The notes under the pieces were generated by a model. That model did no database searches and was not told the DNA's origin. It was given only the letters and a program-made list of their open reading frames with translations. A stretch of 64,000 nucleotides of DNA. Source: Trichuris trichiura (taxonomy: Eukaryota > Nematoda > Enoplea > Trichinellida > Trichuridae). Location of the stretch: contig JBAJFE010000014.1 in the NCBI GenBank assembly GCA_037903355.1, positions 434,001 through 498,000 of the forward strand. The letters run 5' to 3'. Shown here piece after piece: positions 1 through 11,280 of the stretch. Position 1 is the stretch's first letter. Every line of letters begins with the position of its first letter. The position numbers and the translations under genes are program-made.

Positions 1-185
1 TAGAAGATATCCAGCCGCAATAAATAGAGTTGGATCAGATTGTATCGTCGTGCTCCTACTTTTTTGGTTTCTCTGCTGCACCCTGCCATCTTTACAGGGC
101 ATTGCTTATTCAAAAACATCACGACAGCCGGCTACACCTTTTCGCTAGTTAATCTTCCACTTATCCGAGACTGTCTTCCAGTAAT

Positions 186-476
186 ATGAGCTCAGCTGGG
201 CTCACTTACCAAGAACTGCCACCAATGACAGCTTGGGCAGCCCCGGCTTCCGAGCCAAGCGACCACCACCATCATCAACCAGTGTCCATGCATGATCATC
301 GGCATAGCAATCACGTGGAAGTTAACGTACCATCAACACCTTTCATGGCCAGTGAACCGGCAAACGGTCAGTACGACGTGGAGGAATCGCGCATATGGTC
401 AACTTGTGCTCTGATCCCTTCCGGTATCGTTTCTTCGTACTTTATTGCTTCCTTACGCCTACGCTTTAATTCCTAA
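186..476 (+). CDS. Possible 5' coding exon of the EcR gene (A/B domain)
   Basis: An ATG-initiated open frame of 96 codons lies about 2.5 kb upstream of the receptor core on the same strand. The translation is low in complexity and rich in His, Pro and Ser, as expected of a disordered nuclear-receptor A/B region. A possible donor (ACG|GTCAGT, exon end 366) leaves phase 1, which is the phase required by the acceptor before the DNA-binding-domain exon at 3023. The join is therefore possible but unproven: it would span a 2.6-kb intron, far longer than most here, and the DBD exon also has its own in-frame ATG (3067-3069). It may instead be a chance open frame. Confidence 0.35.
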   Translation: MSSAGLTYQELPPMTAWAAPASEPSDHHHHQPVSMHDHRHSNHVEVNVPSTPFMASEPANGQYDVEESRIWSTCALIPSGIVSSYFIASLRLRFNS

Positions 477-3022
477 AGCATGACTAAGTTGGGGACATTT
501 CGCAAGCGTGTACTTTGTAACGCGGTTTTGCTGTTTAACAAATTTTTTACTCTCAGGGACGCCTACTTAAATACATCGGGCGAACAACCAGCCGTCTGTT
601 GTTAGTGTTAATCTTAAAATTCTCAGGGAAGGCGACCACCCATGGAGAATTGCTTTTCCAAAAAAGCTGGACGTTTAGGAGGGTAAATGGGTTCAAATAA
701 GCGAATCAAAAAAATCCCTAAGGCGATATTGACTCCAGGGACGTAGAGGGTATGTGTTCCATAGTGATTGCATAATGAAGTTGCGTTCCCACGAAGTAGG
801 CAGTCCAGGGAAACGGCTGTTTTCATTGAAAGTGCATAATGGTCGAGACCTTGAGTTTCAGCCGAACTTAGTCAAGGACGAACTATTGATGCCCTCATAT
901 TGTGTTTGTGTTGTGAAAAGTTGGGGTTATTTGGCGAGTGTTTCGGAGCACAACACTGTCACAGTCAGCAATTATTCTTCAAGGCTCCCATTTCCGCTCT
1001 TGCACGTGCCGTGGCCGTGATCGAGGGCCGTTTGTTTACGAAATTAAGTCTCCATCGGCGGGGTCGTTCTATTTGACCTGTCGAAAAGTGATTTTCAAGG
1101 CTGCCACTTGTGCTGCTCCTTCACGAATTATGACCGCTCCCAGTTGGTTGTTGCGCATTGCTTTGCGCAACAAGTTAAACGACTCATTTTCTAACGGTGC
1201 AGTTTTCTTCAGAAAGGGTATCGACTCCCTAACGGCTGTGTGCCAATTGAACATGTAAAAACTTAAAGCTCGTCGAAAACTTGCTATCAAGGGTACAATT
1301 GTGTACTGCAACACAAAACTTCACTGACCCGTTATCAAGCAGGCGACGTTCAAACTTGTTCCCTGACTACGAATTAACAGGCTTTTAAATGTCATCTTGT
1401 AGTCTTACAACTCGCTGGAACACCAGTGAAAGTGTAAAGAGTGCCGTGAACTCATCATAGCTAGACGAAGGCTCAAGAAAGCCCACTGGTTTTGAAGAGA
1501 GAAAAAATAAATTGTTGAAACGCTAAATAGGCACAGTAACTGCCGGCCATTACTTTGACAGATTTTTTTACACAATTGGTCCAAGCAATTCAGGCAAAAA
1601 ATTGCGGACAATTGAATTGCCTGCCACTCAAGAAGATTATTCTAACCGCAGCATAATTTCGCAACAGACCTGCTCGAATTAGTTCGCAAGTGAAAGTGAC
1701 AAATCATTTCTTCTTCAGTCGAGCTGTTTACGGAAATTTCCACTTTCCGTTTATGCGAACATGCTTGCGTAAACAAACGTTTTGAATCCTCTTGCAGGTA
1801 TCAGGTGTGTCGCTCATTGCTCCGCTTATAAATGATGTAAATAATTACGCCAAGGTTTTTGCTCATACGATCAAGTCCTCAAACGCGTTGGAAAACATGA
1901 AAGTTTCTTCCCTTAGCTGGAAACGAACTCTCATAAATGTTCAGGGTTATAGCTTCGCCAATCAGCTACTGCAACTTTGCGTGCTTCTTAATTCGCTGCG
2001 TTTGATTAATTTTTATGATTCATCTTTTATTTCTTCATTACTTTTGTCTATTTGTGTTTTAATTTCATAAAAGAGCAGCTATTTTGATACGTTAGCCGCG
2101 GAATATTGTTCGCTTAACATTTCGGCGAAGCTGAAGATCTCTCATTTTCATTCTGAATTCTCGTTTGCAAGGCAAATGTGATTCAGAGGACATTTATGTT
2201 TATAATTTCAAAATTTACCCGCTAGAATAAGATTGCAGAGTAAAAAAATATACTAATTTGACTGTCTTTATTTTTTGACATATAAGTTAGAAATTTGAAA
2301 CATCTGCCGTACTTCCAGTGCCTGCAAGTAGCATAGTTTATCTGGTCTCCGTTTTAACCAATTTTGAGGTTTTGCTATTCAGTTTGATGCGCCTGGAACC
2401 TTTTCTAACGCCGGCAAAAAGTCTCAAGCGGAAAAGTTTGCATTTTTGGAAATTTTCCTTATTTTATTTTTGCAAGATGCTTATGAAAAATATCGTTTCC
2501 CTACTTAGACATGGCTCTTTCTTCAAATACATCGCATTATAAGTCAGTTCTCATCTGAAGTAAGAGATGCATTCGTGAAGAAGCTGGCATTATAAGAACT
2601 CGCTTTATGCGAGAATGGGGCACACAAAGCATAGAAAGTCAGTTATACATTGCTGCTGCATTGCACGTTACAACCGCTGCCTGCATCTGTCCTTCCATGG
2701 CTTTCACCATGACTTGAGGTCTTCTTTCCGCACATTAGTAGCCGAGGTCGTCACACTCTGATTCTTCTGTTTTCCTTCAAGAATGAAAAGCAGATAAATA
2801 CTCTGAAGCTTGTAAAACCTGAAATTCGTAACACGTCTGGTCCTGTGCATTTCGAATAAGGGGGTTTCGATATGCAGGTTTGTTTGAATTAAAGCGATTT
2901 GCTAGACTGCCTTTAAGACGATTTATCGATATTATGAAGTTGTTTCGACAAGTTTGGGGCCAATGATATAAAATGTAGCAAGCAGGTTTCGTATCGGACA
3001 TCTATACTCTATACTTCTTTAG
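477..3022 (+). other. Long AT-rich interval upstream of the EcR core
   Basis: Either a long first intron of EcR or its promoter region. It contains only short open frames on both strands, none with recognisable protein similarity. Homopolymer-rich, coding-poor sequence prevails; no RNA gene or mobile element was recognised. Confidence 0.5.
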
Positions 3023-5362
3023 ATGTGCATGAACCTCATAGCATCTTCCATAGTAAGGCAGCCATAATGGATCAATGGTATGAGCCAGCAACAGCCAACA
3101 GTACGAAGGCCACAAGTGTCCATAATTACCCAGAGTCGATATATAGTAGAGAAGTAGCGCCTTACGGAAATGGAACTCAGACGGAGTCCCGTTACAAAAA
3201 AAGGGGTTCGGGTTATCGTATGCACGGATCAAATGCTACTGGTTCTTCAGTTGAAGAGTTGTGCCTTGTATGCGGTGACAAAGCGTCCGGATATCATTAC
3301 AATGCTCTAACGTGCGAAGGGTGCAAGGGTAAGCATGTAATTGTTCGCTTGGTCATTAGCGCAGCTCGCGTTTCTTTTTTATCTCAGGGTTCTTTCGGCG
3401 AAGTATCACGAGGAAAGCTTTATACTATTGCAAGTATGGCGGACATTGCGATATTGACATGTACATGCGACGAAAATGCCAAGCCTGCCGCTTGAGAAAA
3501 TGCTTAGACGTTGGAATGAGGCCCGAGCGTAAATTCTATTCAACGTTCTTAGAACTGTCTTTGCTATGAAACACTTTTTATTTAAGTAGTAATTCCGGAA
3601 GAGCAGTGCCGCATCAAGCGGGAGTCGAAAGGAAAAAATAAAGCGGCCTGTAAAGTAGCTGAGGAAACTACGATTAGTAGCCCTCAACAGGTAAGCTGAG
3701 GAAGTTTTGTCCTTGCACGTTTATCTTTTGTAATTTGCAGGTTACATCCACTGAGTCTCTCAGTCCTTTGCCGGCGGTGTACAATCTAACTCCAGAACAA
3801 CGTGAGCTGCTCCATAGGGTTATACTTTGTCAAGAACAATTTGACGTTCCATCAAATGAAGATCTTAAGGATCTTTCGGTAAATGTTGACCTTCTGGTCT
3901 AAGCTTAGAGAACCGCTTCCGCTCAGGCAATGGTAGAAGATTGCTCAAGTCGCTCGACAAATTTTCAACACCTTGCAGAGCTCACTATATTGAACGTTCA
4001 GCTTATATACGAATTTGTCAAACATCTACCTGGTTTTGTAACTCTACTGCCGGAAGATCAAAGCCTCTTAATGAAGGTAAAACGTCAAGGGCACTTTATA
4101 GAGCGTACTTCATTAATTTCCCGCTTAGGCTTGTTCTACCGAAGTGCTGATGCTCAAAACGGCCAGACGTTACGATGCCAAGTCAGACACCATTGTTCTA
4201 GGCAACAGTCATACCAGCTGGGCGTATAATCGCCAGACGTACAGGCAGGCAGGGTGGGGTCCCGCTACGGATGCAATCTTTGAATTTGCCAAGTCACTGG
4301 CCAAAATGCGTGTTGATAACGCGGAATTCGCTTTGCTCACAGCCATTAGCGTTTTCTCAGGTGAGAAATTCTCGAACGTTCATTAAGCTGCGCAAGTTTC
4401 GCTGTTTAAAGAAATATTTGTAAAATTAATTAGGTCCCTCTGATGAAGGTCTGTCGCATGTATTCATGTCAGAACTACTTGCTTGATTTGAAAATTGTTT
4501 TCGTTAGAGTTCATTTTAGTTTATTCCTTACTTTCTTGTTGCAGCGCGTATTCGCTCGGCCGCCAGTCTGCTAAAGATATAGACTAAACACTTTAATATA
4601 TTTTATAGATGATTGCGTCAGTTTTTCCACGTTGTACGAATGGAGGATCTGTCTAGGCAGACTACGCGTCACAGCAAATAGAGTATAATCGAATTTGAAA
4701 TTATTTTAGAAAGACCTCGGCTTATCGAGCCCCGAAAAGTGGAGGATATTCAAGAAGTATACACAAGTACCCTTCAAGCGTATGTAGAAGTCCATCGGTC
4801 AAAAAACAGAAACATATTCGCTCGGTTGTTGATGAAACTCACTGATCTTAGGACGCTTGGTTCTGAGCATGCTGAGCTGCTATTCTCACTCCGACTGGAA
4901 CACTCTATCGCCAGCGTCGAACATGACCATAATAGCCTTGTGGCTTCCAACAGGCCAATGGCTAACATGCGCAGTCCGGCTTTGGGTGGAAACTTGCAAC
5001 TATACCACAAAGGAAGTCGCTTCAGATTTAACCATTGCCATAGCTTGGATAGCGGTTCAACTGATACGCCTAGCAGTAGCTACCGCGTCCCAAACGTCCG
5101 AATCAAAGTGGAACCTATAGAAGATTCAAAGATGGGTATTGATATTTCAAGCCAGACGGTCAGTCCAGACGATAGATATAAGGCTCCAGATGAAGCTTGC
5201 GGAGCGTTGTACTATGCAGATACACCGTTTGTTGGTGGGCCGGATGTTTACAGGCTAAACAAGAATTTGAGCATTGGTCAAGAGGATGATTTGCTCCATG
5301 AAGCGGTGTCATCTACTCTTGGACCAATGTTCAAAAAGGACATTCACGCGGCTGAACAATAG
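3023..5362 (+). CDS. EcR: Ecdysone receptor, DNA- and ligand-binding domains
   Basis: Ligand-controlled transcription factor of the moulting hormone pathway, acting in the nucleus, classically as a heterodimer with USP/RXR. Exons: 3023-3328, 3388-3528, 3590-3690, 3741-3878, 3927-4076, 4129-4360, 4710-5362; phases agree at every join. The DBD is split by a 59-nt intron: the first zinc finger reads [18 protein letters not shown] with P-box CEGCKG, and the next exon gives FFRRS and the second finger ([19 protein letters not shown]). The T-box GMRPE is EcR-like. The ligand-binding domain carries the EcR signatures [20 protein letters not shown] and [18 protein letters not shown]. After this last helix the protein runs on for about 150 residues with no obvious helix 12. 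The tail holds a SUMO-type site IKVE and an acidic LLHEAV. The true N-terminus is unresolved. Confidence 0.9.
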
Positions 5363-6526
5363 AATTCCGTGGCAGCTACCGTCAGCTGGTTTCAACGAGC
5401 TCGCGCAAGACATCCGATATAATTGCACATTCCAGCCTTATCTGGGCGTAATCTGTTGTTAGTTTAATTCAACACTATTATGATACCCTCGTTTGCTCAG
5501 AAGAAGAGCTGTGAAAAGCTACGCGTAAAGGTATACCGAATAAATGCGTATCTTGTTTGTTAGCGCCTGTTCAGTTGAACTTGTTCACTGCTGCTTCAGA
5601 AATAAATAGCGATTTTGTAGATAAAATGGTTTAATACAGAACCACGAAATCTTCATTCCGTTCATTACGGCGGCCTGTCCTATTTGAAAACTGAAAGCAC
5701 TCATAGTCTACTATTTATTATTCACTCATTTTGAAACAGGTACACTCTAAGTTTAGACATAAAGGTTATGTCCATTACGAAAAATCCAATCTAAGAAATC
5801 TTTACAAAGCTCGAACCTGAAAATCATTCTCCATGCTATCGTCCCTTCGTTTCAATCGCAAATGACGAGATCGCAGGTTGATGCGATAACTTTCGAGCTG
5901 TGTACTTACGCTGTTTGCGAGGGCGAATGAAATCGAACTATTTGGCAGCTTCTTTTTAAGTAGCCCTTTGCGACAATGGTAAGGTTCTGTTTATAGATGA
6001 TGTCCATTTTAGGTAATGCCAGTTTTCTAGTCCCAACGAAAGATTTGTTGACCATACGTTTGCAATTTCAGCAGTTCAAGGTTTTTCCTGTTTGCTCACG
6101 CGCAGCTTACAATAGCGGGTGAGCGTAGCATCGATGCTTCCATTATGCAGTTTATTCTGAATGGCTGTGCTTACGTCGGGCAAACGCAATATTCCATATA
6201 CTTAGAGCACTTTCCCTGAACTTGTATGTTTACAGGTGCAAGATGTTATTAGCAACAGTTTGCGCTTTTGTTACTTCCCAATTTCGTGCACAATTGCGAA
6301 ACTGAACGCTAGGTAACGCGACAAGTGTCTGAGTTCCTTAAAGATTTATGAATGTGCAGGTTTTCTTGATAAAATGTACCGTAATGTAATGCGCAACGGC
6401 TTGCTTACTCTTGACGCGCCTCGTCCGTTCGTAATTACGAACTTCACTTTGCAACCTCTTTTTAGGCTATCCTGCATGTGGTGCTGCTATGACAATGTTG
6501 AAACGCTTACACAGTACCGCAACTCT
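5363..6526. other. Intergenic region between EcR and the TMEM248-like gene
   Basis: No convincing gene. It should hold the EcR 3' UTR; AATAAA-like hexamers follow the stop within about 200 bases. The open frame continues upstream of the TMEM248-like start to an ATG at 6374, so that gene could begin earlier than annotated. Confidence 0.5.
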
Positions 6527-7406
6527 ATGGGTCGCGGCTTACTAAAGCTTACTGATCATCTAAGTCATTACTCACCGCCATTGTTGCTTCTTTCGATTTC
6601 TCTCACTGTTCTCGCACTTGGCCTCCTGATCACCAACATTTACGGGTTTTCTAACGAACGCACTGTGGTAGATAGTATTAAGCCATTTGCGCAACAGCGG
6701 CAATAGATGTCCCTTTTAGGCTATCCTTCAGAGCTTTTGCACACTGAATAACACAAACTTGAGAACGTCACGTTCAACAGGCGCTGCCCTGTTTTTTGAA
6801 GCCATTCCGTGGTCCCGCTCTGTACCTTTTAAACAGTCAAACGCATGGGATTATATGGGTTCACTGCGCGGTCTTTGGTTGGCCGAAACGAGCAATCTTC
6901 ATTCGCCTGTCCGTTTTGGCATTTTACCGGACAGTAGTTGCGGCCGTTATGGTCCATCTTATCATCCCTATAAGTGGCTTTGTCATGGGTGCTTGTATGT
7001 TTTGGACAACTTGCTAAACAGTACAATGCCGACGGCAAAGGGCTGCGAAGTGGACAAAGTTTACCGGCTGCACTGGTTGGGCTATCCGTACGAAATTTTT
7101 TCCAACACCACCTCGTCAACCTCCTACGACTCGACGTTCACCTCCAAGGCAGCACCTCGCGGGTTCGCTTGCATTGGAGGTATCTATTTGGAATCGTTGG
7201 AATCGCATGTCAGCTTCGACCCTGAATTTCTGGTATCTATTTTCGCTAGCCAGTTTTCGTTTCAAACTGAGGTCGACTCTTTTCAGGCTAATAACGACAT
7301 TGCCAAGCGTAACCTGCTCGTCACGTCTGCATTTTTGTTACTGTTGAGTTTCGCTGTCCTTGCTTTAGGAAAGAACAGGGTTTCCATTGCAGCGGCGCCA
7401 ATTTGA
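6527..7406 (+). CDS. TMEM248/TMEM219-like transmembrane protein
   Basis: Two exons, 6527-6667 and 6720-7406, joined in phase 0 across a 52-nt intron, give 275 residues (human TMEM248 is 314). The N-terminus has the family pattern: a short cytoplasmic stretch, then SPPLLLLSISLTVLALGLL as the first membrane helix (about residues 16-38). Just after the splice comes SFCTLNNTNLR, comparable to the LCVSENETLK region of TMEM248. A Cys-containing lumenal domain with potential N-glycosylation sites follows, and a second helix lies near residues 244-264. The chosen ATG matches the short N-terminus of the family; an in-frame ATG at 6374 would add 51 residues. The function of the family is poorly known; TMEM219 has been reported as an IGFBP3 receptor. 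Assignment rests on recalled similarity and topology. Confidence 0.6.
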
Positions 7407-7567
7407 CTGTGGCACAGTTTGAGTTCGCTTTAACTTTTCCCATTGGAGAATTTAACTAAACCGGTTGTTAATGTAGTTTCTGTTGTAGCTTACGCGTGAC
7501 ATCTTTTCAAGTAAAAAAATGCTTGACGGGTGCACAACATGCATAAATGAGGAAGTCTATTTGCCAG

Positions 7568-8423
7568 TTAGCTTGATCGAATGGGCTTTGCGTCAATACG
7601 GGCAATCGATTTAGCCGCAGTTATCAGATGAACCACACTGATGCCGCTCTTAACCAAAGCGATCGGAAAGCTCAAAAATGCCAAGGCTGTCATGCATCGC
7701 ACTTCTAATATTGGAACTGAAAAAAGAACAATAGCTTAAGAGTAACGTGAAAATGTCAGTTACTTATTGGACCGGGGTCAAAATGAGCTACGTAAAGAGC
7801 CCAAAAGAACGCCTCGTTGCCGAAACACATCAGGAACAAAAATGCCTGAAAAGTACACACATACATTCGGTAGGCAGGCGATCTGCATAACAAACCTTCG
7901 ATGTATAATACAGATGGAGTAGCGGATTAGAGGTTGAAGAAACATTTTTATGACTTTTTGATCCAAGCAGATCGTGGCTAAAATGAAATTCAAGGTTATC
8001 AGAAGCACTGAGGATTCTTTATTGATTGCCTATGCATATAGAGCCAGTGGCTCGACACGTCCAGAGCTGCGAAGATTTGGAAAAATAGCAGCTGTTTTGG
8101 GTAGAAGACGGACAGGGCGCACAATAGGCACAGCGTCGTACAGCGATCGGTCAGCATGTCAAGCATTGCACCGAACTGTGAACCTGCGAGGAAACGAACA
8201 CTGGCTTACCACTGTTTACGAGTTTGTAAGTGCACTAACTTTGGTTGAAGTACCTTGCCGCGTAACCGTCAACTGCGTCAAGAAGACTGCTGCATACGTA
8301 AAACAAAGCAGCTGCTCGATAGTGGGTTGCCATGTAGTAGCAAGAAAGGACCGTAAGTACCACCCGCATGTAACCAATAAGATTCGGTATAAAGAAGAAC
8401 ACGTTTCGTTCAGTCTTCATCAT
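7568..8423 (-). CDS. CDIPT: CDP-diacylglycerol--inositol 3-phosphatidyltransferase (PI synthase)
   Basis: Makes phosphatidylinositol from CDP-diacylglycerol and myo-inositol in the ER membrane. Five exons (8240-8423, 8030-8183, 7896-7977, 7773-7845, 7568-7716) keep phase throughout and give 213 residues, the same length as the human enzyme. The CDP-alcohol phosphotransferase signature D-G-x2-A-R-x8-G-x3-D-x3-D is visible: LLDAVDGYAAR at the end of exon 1 and FGAMLDMLTDRC at the start of exon 2, split by an intron. Membrane helices are spread across the protein (FFFIPNLIGY, FPIALVKSGISVVHLIT). The second intron (7978-8029, 52 nt) has a GC rather than GT donor: only the AG|C join restores the conserved SHWLYMHS-HDLLGSKSHK order, and retaining the intron would meet a stop. 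Confidence 0.93.
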
Positions 8424-8462
8424 GACTAGAGCAATAGTCTGGGTAGTGACCAGTGAAGATCG

Positions 8463-9305
8463 AAGTGGATTCTTGTTGATTAAACAGACGATATGCCAAA
8501 TATTACCGTGCTAAAGCGTGCACCCCAGTTCCGGAGGACAAGCAAAACAAACTGTTCCTTCAGCGGAAGCATTCCATAGCCTTCAAGCAAATCAATAATA
8601 GCAAAACTCGGTTGACTTCGTGATTGCACACTGTTAAGCATCGTTCTTACCGGCGTCGCTGTCAATTTTGGAGCACTCTCTATAATGACGTTGAAATCAA
8701 TTGAAAAGTAAGGCCAAAGGCCCTTATATGTTCGCCGAAGAAGTCAAAAGACAGCTTATTTCGTCTATTCAAAAATTGTAAGATTTCTTTCGGTTGGAAG
8801 GTTTCCGACAAAATTCCATAATGGCGATGAATTTAAAGATGGCTTTCCACGCCTTCGAACTTGATCAATTCTAAAGCTTCAGCTGACGATGCGAAAACGC
8901 AGTGTTGCAACGAAAATAAAGTCACAATGTTGGAATCTTCAAATCTGCAAGAGAAGATGCCACGTAAAGTGCACTCGCTTGAACATTTTCCCAAATTTCA
9001 CACCAGTGATACGGTAAAAATGTGCGCAGGTTAACTTCACTAGAGGTTTCCACGTTCCAGTTAACGAAACTATTCAAAACCATGCGATGTTTCACTTTGC
9101 TGCCTGTTCGAATGAGAAAAGAAGGTTCGGTGAGACTTAACACAAGCGCTGCTCTGTTTTCCCGCCTCTATGCAAACTCTAGATGAAACTAACCGCGGAG
9201 TGACAGGTTCGTCTGACACAGGAAGCCACACGCCATCGGAAGTATAGAAATCCAGGCATTCAACCAAGCCTTTTCCTTAGCGCGCTTAAAATAGCTTTCA
9301 ATCGC
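8463..9305 (-). other. Unresolved candidate gene, minus strand
   Basis: Several overlapping open frames on the minus strand look protein-like, with runs such as GVWLPVSDEPVTPR (about 9190-9230), VNLRTFLPYHWCEIWENV (about 8970-9030) and IIDLLEGYGMLPLKEQF (about 8550-8610). Short introns probably join them, but I could not find a consistent splice chain and do not recognise the family. The stretch lies just upstream of CDIPT on the same strand. Confidence 0.3.
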
Positions 9306-9559
9306 TAACACGGAAGCTAACCTTTAAAACAAGTGCTGAATATGTCATGTAATTTATTCAGTCCTGTAATAAAAGTGAAAAACAGAGAGCACATAGGCCC
9401 ATTAATGTGCGCACCCGATTGTACAATGACTTTACAAGTGTTTGAAGCATTGAACCAAATTTTTGGGACGTAGGATTTATCTGGGCAAGGACTCTTAACC
9501 TTAACTTGTATATAATATATTCCCTATATATACGCTTAGCGGAGTGAACACCCTCTCCC

Positions 9560-9740
9560 CATCTTACGCTGACGGCGGAATTAGAGCGTCCTGAAAGCTG
9601 AATACGTTTGTTCTCTGTGAATCTCCTAAAAACTTGCTCACCTATTCGTTGGTAGGGTGTTTGTTCTGGCGTTTCACGGATACACTCACAGAAAACGGAT
9701 AGCTGTAGAAACATAAAAACAAAATGAAGACCCATCACCT
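9560..9740. repeat. Degenerate relative of the 42.9-43.2 kb inverted-repeat element
   Basis: The segment around TTGCTCACCTATTCGTTGG and TAGGGTGTTTGTTCTG aligns by eye with one arm of the perfect palindrome at 42876-43203 (TTGCTCATCCATCCGTTGG, then TAGGGCACTTTGAAG). It is strongly diverged and has no matching second arm. The 126-codon minus-strand open frame across it (9358-9738) is therefore best read as repeat, not gene. Confidence 0.45.
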
Positions 9741-9908
9741 CGTTACTAAAAATCCAGTCTTCATGATCTGATAGCTAAGTTATACGCACTTTATTAATAA
9801 TATTAATATATCAAACAGATTCACAGGTTTACCATAACATATAAGTGTAAAAACCTTTGCAGCTGTTACAAAATGCCCGCTGTTTAAAAAAACCTGTGTG
9901 AGGATAAA

Positions 9909-10071
9909 CGGAATTATCGTATATTACGGTTTATAAGGACTCCCCCTACTAAAGTAAAGGGCGGTAATGATTAGCCCAGTTACGGCGACGCTGATTGTTG
10001 GGCCAATCATTACCACACTTTACTTAGGTAGGGGGAGTTCTCATAAACCGTAATATACCGTATTTCATTCG
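9909..10071. repeat. Palindromic MITE-like element
   Basis: Two arms of about 65 bp are near-perfect inverted copies: TATTACGGTTTATAAGGACT on the left, and the reverse complement of AGTTCTCATAAACCGTAATA on the right. A short spacer near 9978-9999 holds AGTTACGGCGACGCTGATTG. Ends resemble CGGAAT...ATTCGG. No coding capacity. The few arm mismatches indicate some age. Confidence 0.75.
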
Positions 10072-10310
10072 GATCCCACTAAGAGTATATGTCACAACGT
10101 TGCATGGGAAAAAAGCCAACTGCTAAAATAAGAAAAATGTTTGGTCAATAGGCTTCTCCGAATAACCTGAGCTTTTCTAGTGAACAACCAGGTAACGTTC
10201 ATGACACCTCAGTGACCACTGGGAATCGGTTGGACCTTGCACAAAGTGGAAACACGAACTCTTTATTTGGAACCCGCTACGCATCCTTACTCAAATCAAC
10301 AATTTAAAGT

Positions 10311-11280
10311 TTAAACTGGCAATGCTACTTTTTTGAATTTGGCTTGGATGAAAAGCCTTGGAACAGAGATGTTGTCCTTCCGATTCACCGTCTCTCTGTG
10401 AAGGTAAGTAATTGATGCTTCGCGGAACTGTTGACGAATGCTTTCGACAGTACTTCTGCAGACGTGAGCAATGTTATAGAGCACCGCGCCGGTTGGTCTA
10501 CCCTTTGTAAAGAAGTAAGAACGAGTTCCATCCTGCCGAACGTAGAAATTTTCTTCCAATTTTTGGTGACCGCCGAAACGCTGTTGAGCGTAGTCACCCT
10601 GTGCATAGTCTCTTACAAAAACGCTTCCTGCTGGTTTCAATACCTACAATACACGTTATGCATGGCATGAAGCAAAGTTCGCAGAACGTGCTTCCCAGAT
10701 ATTTCTGGCGACAATGTTAACTTTCTCCGGATCTATTGACGATAAAACAAACACCAAGGTGCAAACATCGACACTGGCGATAGGAATGGAAGAAGACAAT
10801 GCGTCTCTGGTCAGATCTATTGTAAATGCTACCACACGATTTTCCCTGTAGAATTCGTTAGACTATAAAGCAGGCGTCAGTTAGCATCCCGTTACACAAG
10901 AGGCTAATAGTCACCTTAACGTACTGAATAGCGCGTGGAGAAAAGTCGCAGGCGTATACAAACAATTCAGGAAAGTATTCAAGCAGTGGGAATGCAAGAT
11001 TTCCCACCCCACAACCGCATTCCAAAAGAACCTTCGCTTCCTAAGAAGATGCATTCGAATGAATGACAGCAATAGAAGCGATGTTACGTACACCTGATGC
11101 TAGCTCGGGTAATAGCTCTACAAACTCGTTGCGAGGCCAGTGTCTGTTTTTGAAAAAAGCGGTTGAATTGCGTAGATAGAAACGATCCCAATTTTTTTGC
11201 GCATTATGTTCTAACTTCTGTTTTCGAAACTCAGAAACTCCACTAGTTTCTGTCAGCTTGCCGCCTGTACAAATTGACAT
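10311..11280 (-). CDS. METTL6: METTL6-like tRNA (cytosine-3) methyltransferase
   Basis: SAM-dependent methyltransferase of the METTL2/6/8 family; family members make 3-methylcytidine at position 32 of tRNAs. Exons 11092-11280, 10915-11040, 10692-10862 and 10311-10643 give 272 residues (human METTL6 is 284). The family N-terminus [20 protein letters not shown] is present, followed by SAM motif I ([10 protein letters not shown]), [12 protein letters not shown], and the C-terminal [15 protein letters not shown] and HRETVN blocks. Intron 3 (10644-10691) must use a GC donor: GAA|gcacgt...tag|GTA restores NIWE-VLKP. In the last exon, 10456-10501 has gt...ag ends and 46 nt, the usual intron size. 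Splicing it gives the better match [11 protein letters not shown] but then needs a 1-nt frameshift, whereas reading through stays open. Confidence 0.85.

Noticed and set aside
4437..4465. CTGATGA in an EcR intron as a hammerhead core
   Set aside because: No stem II partner or GAAA follows at a suitable distance.
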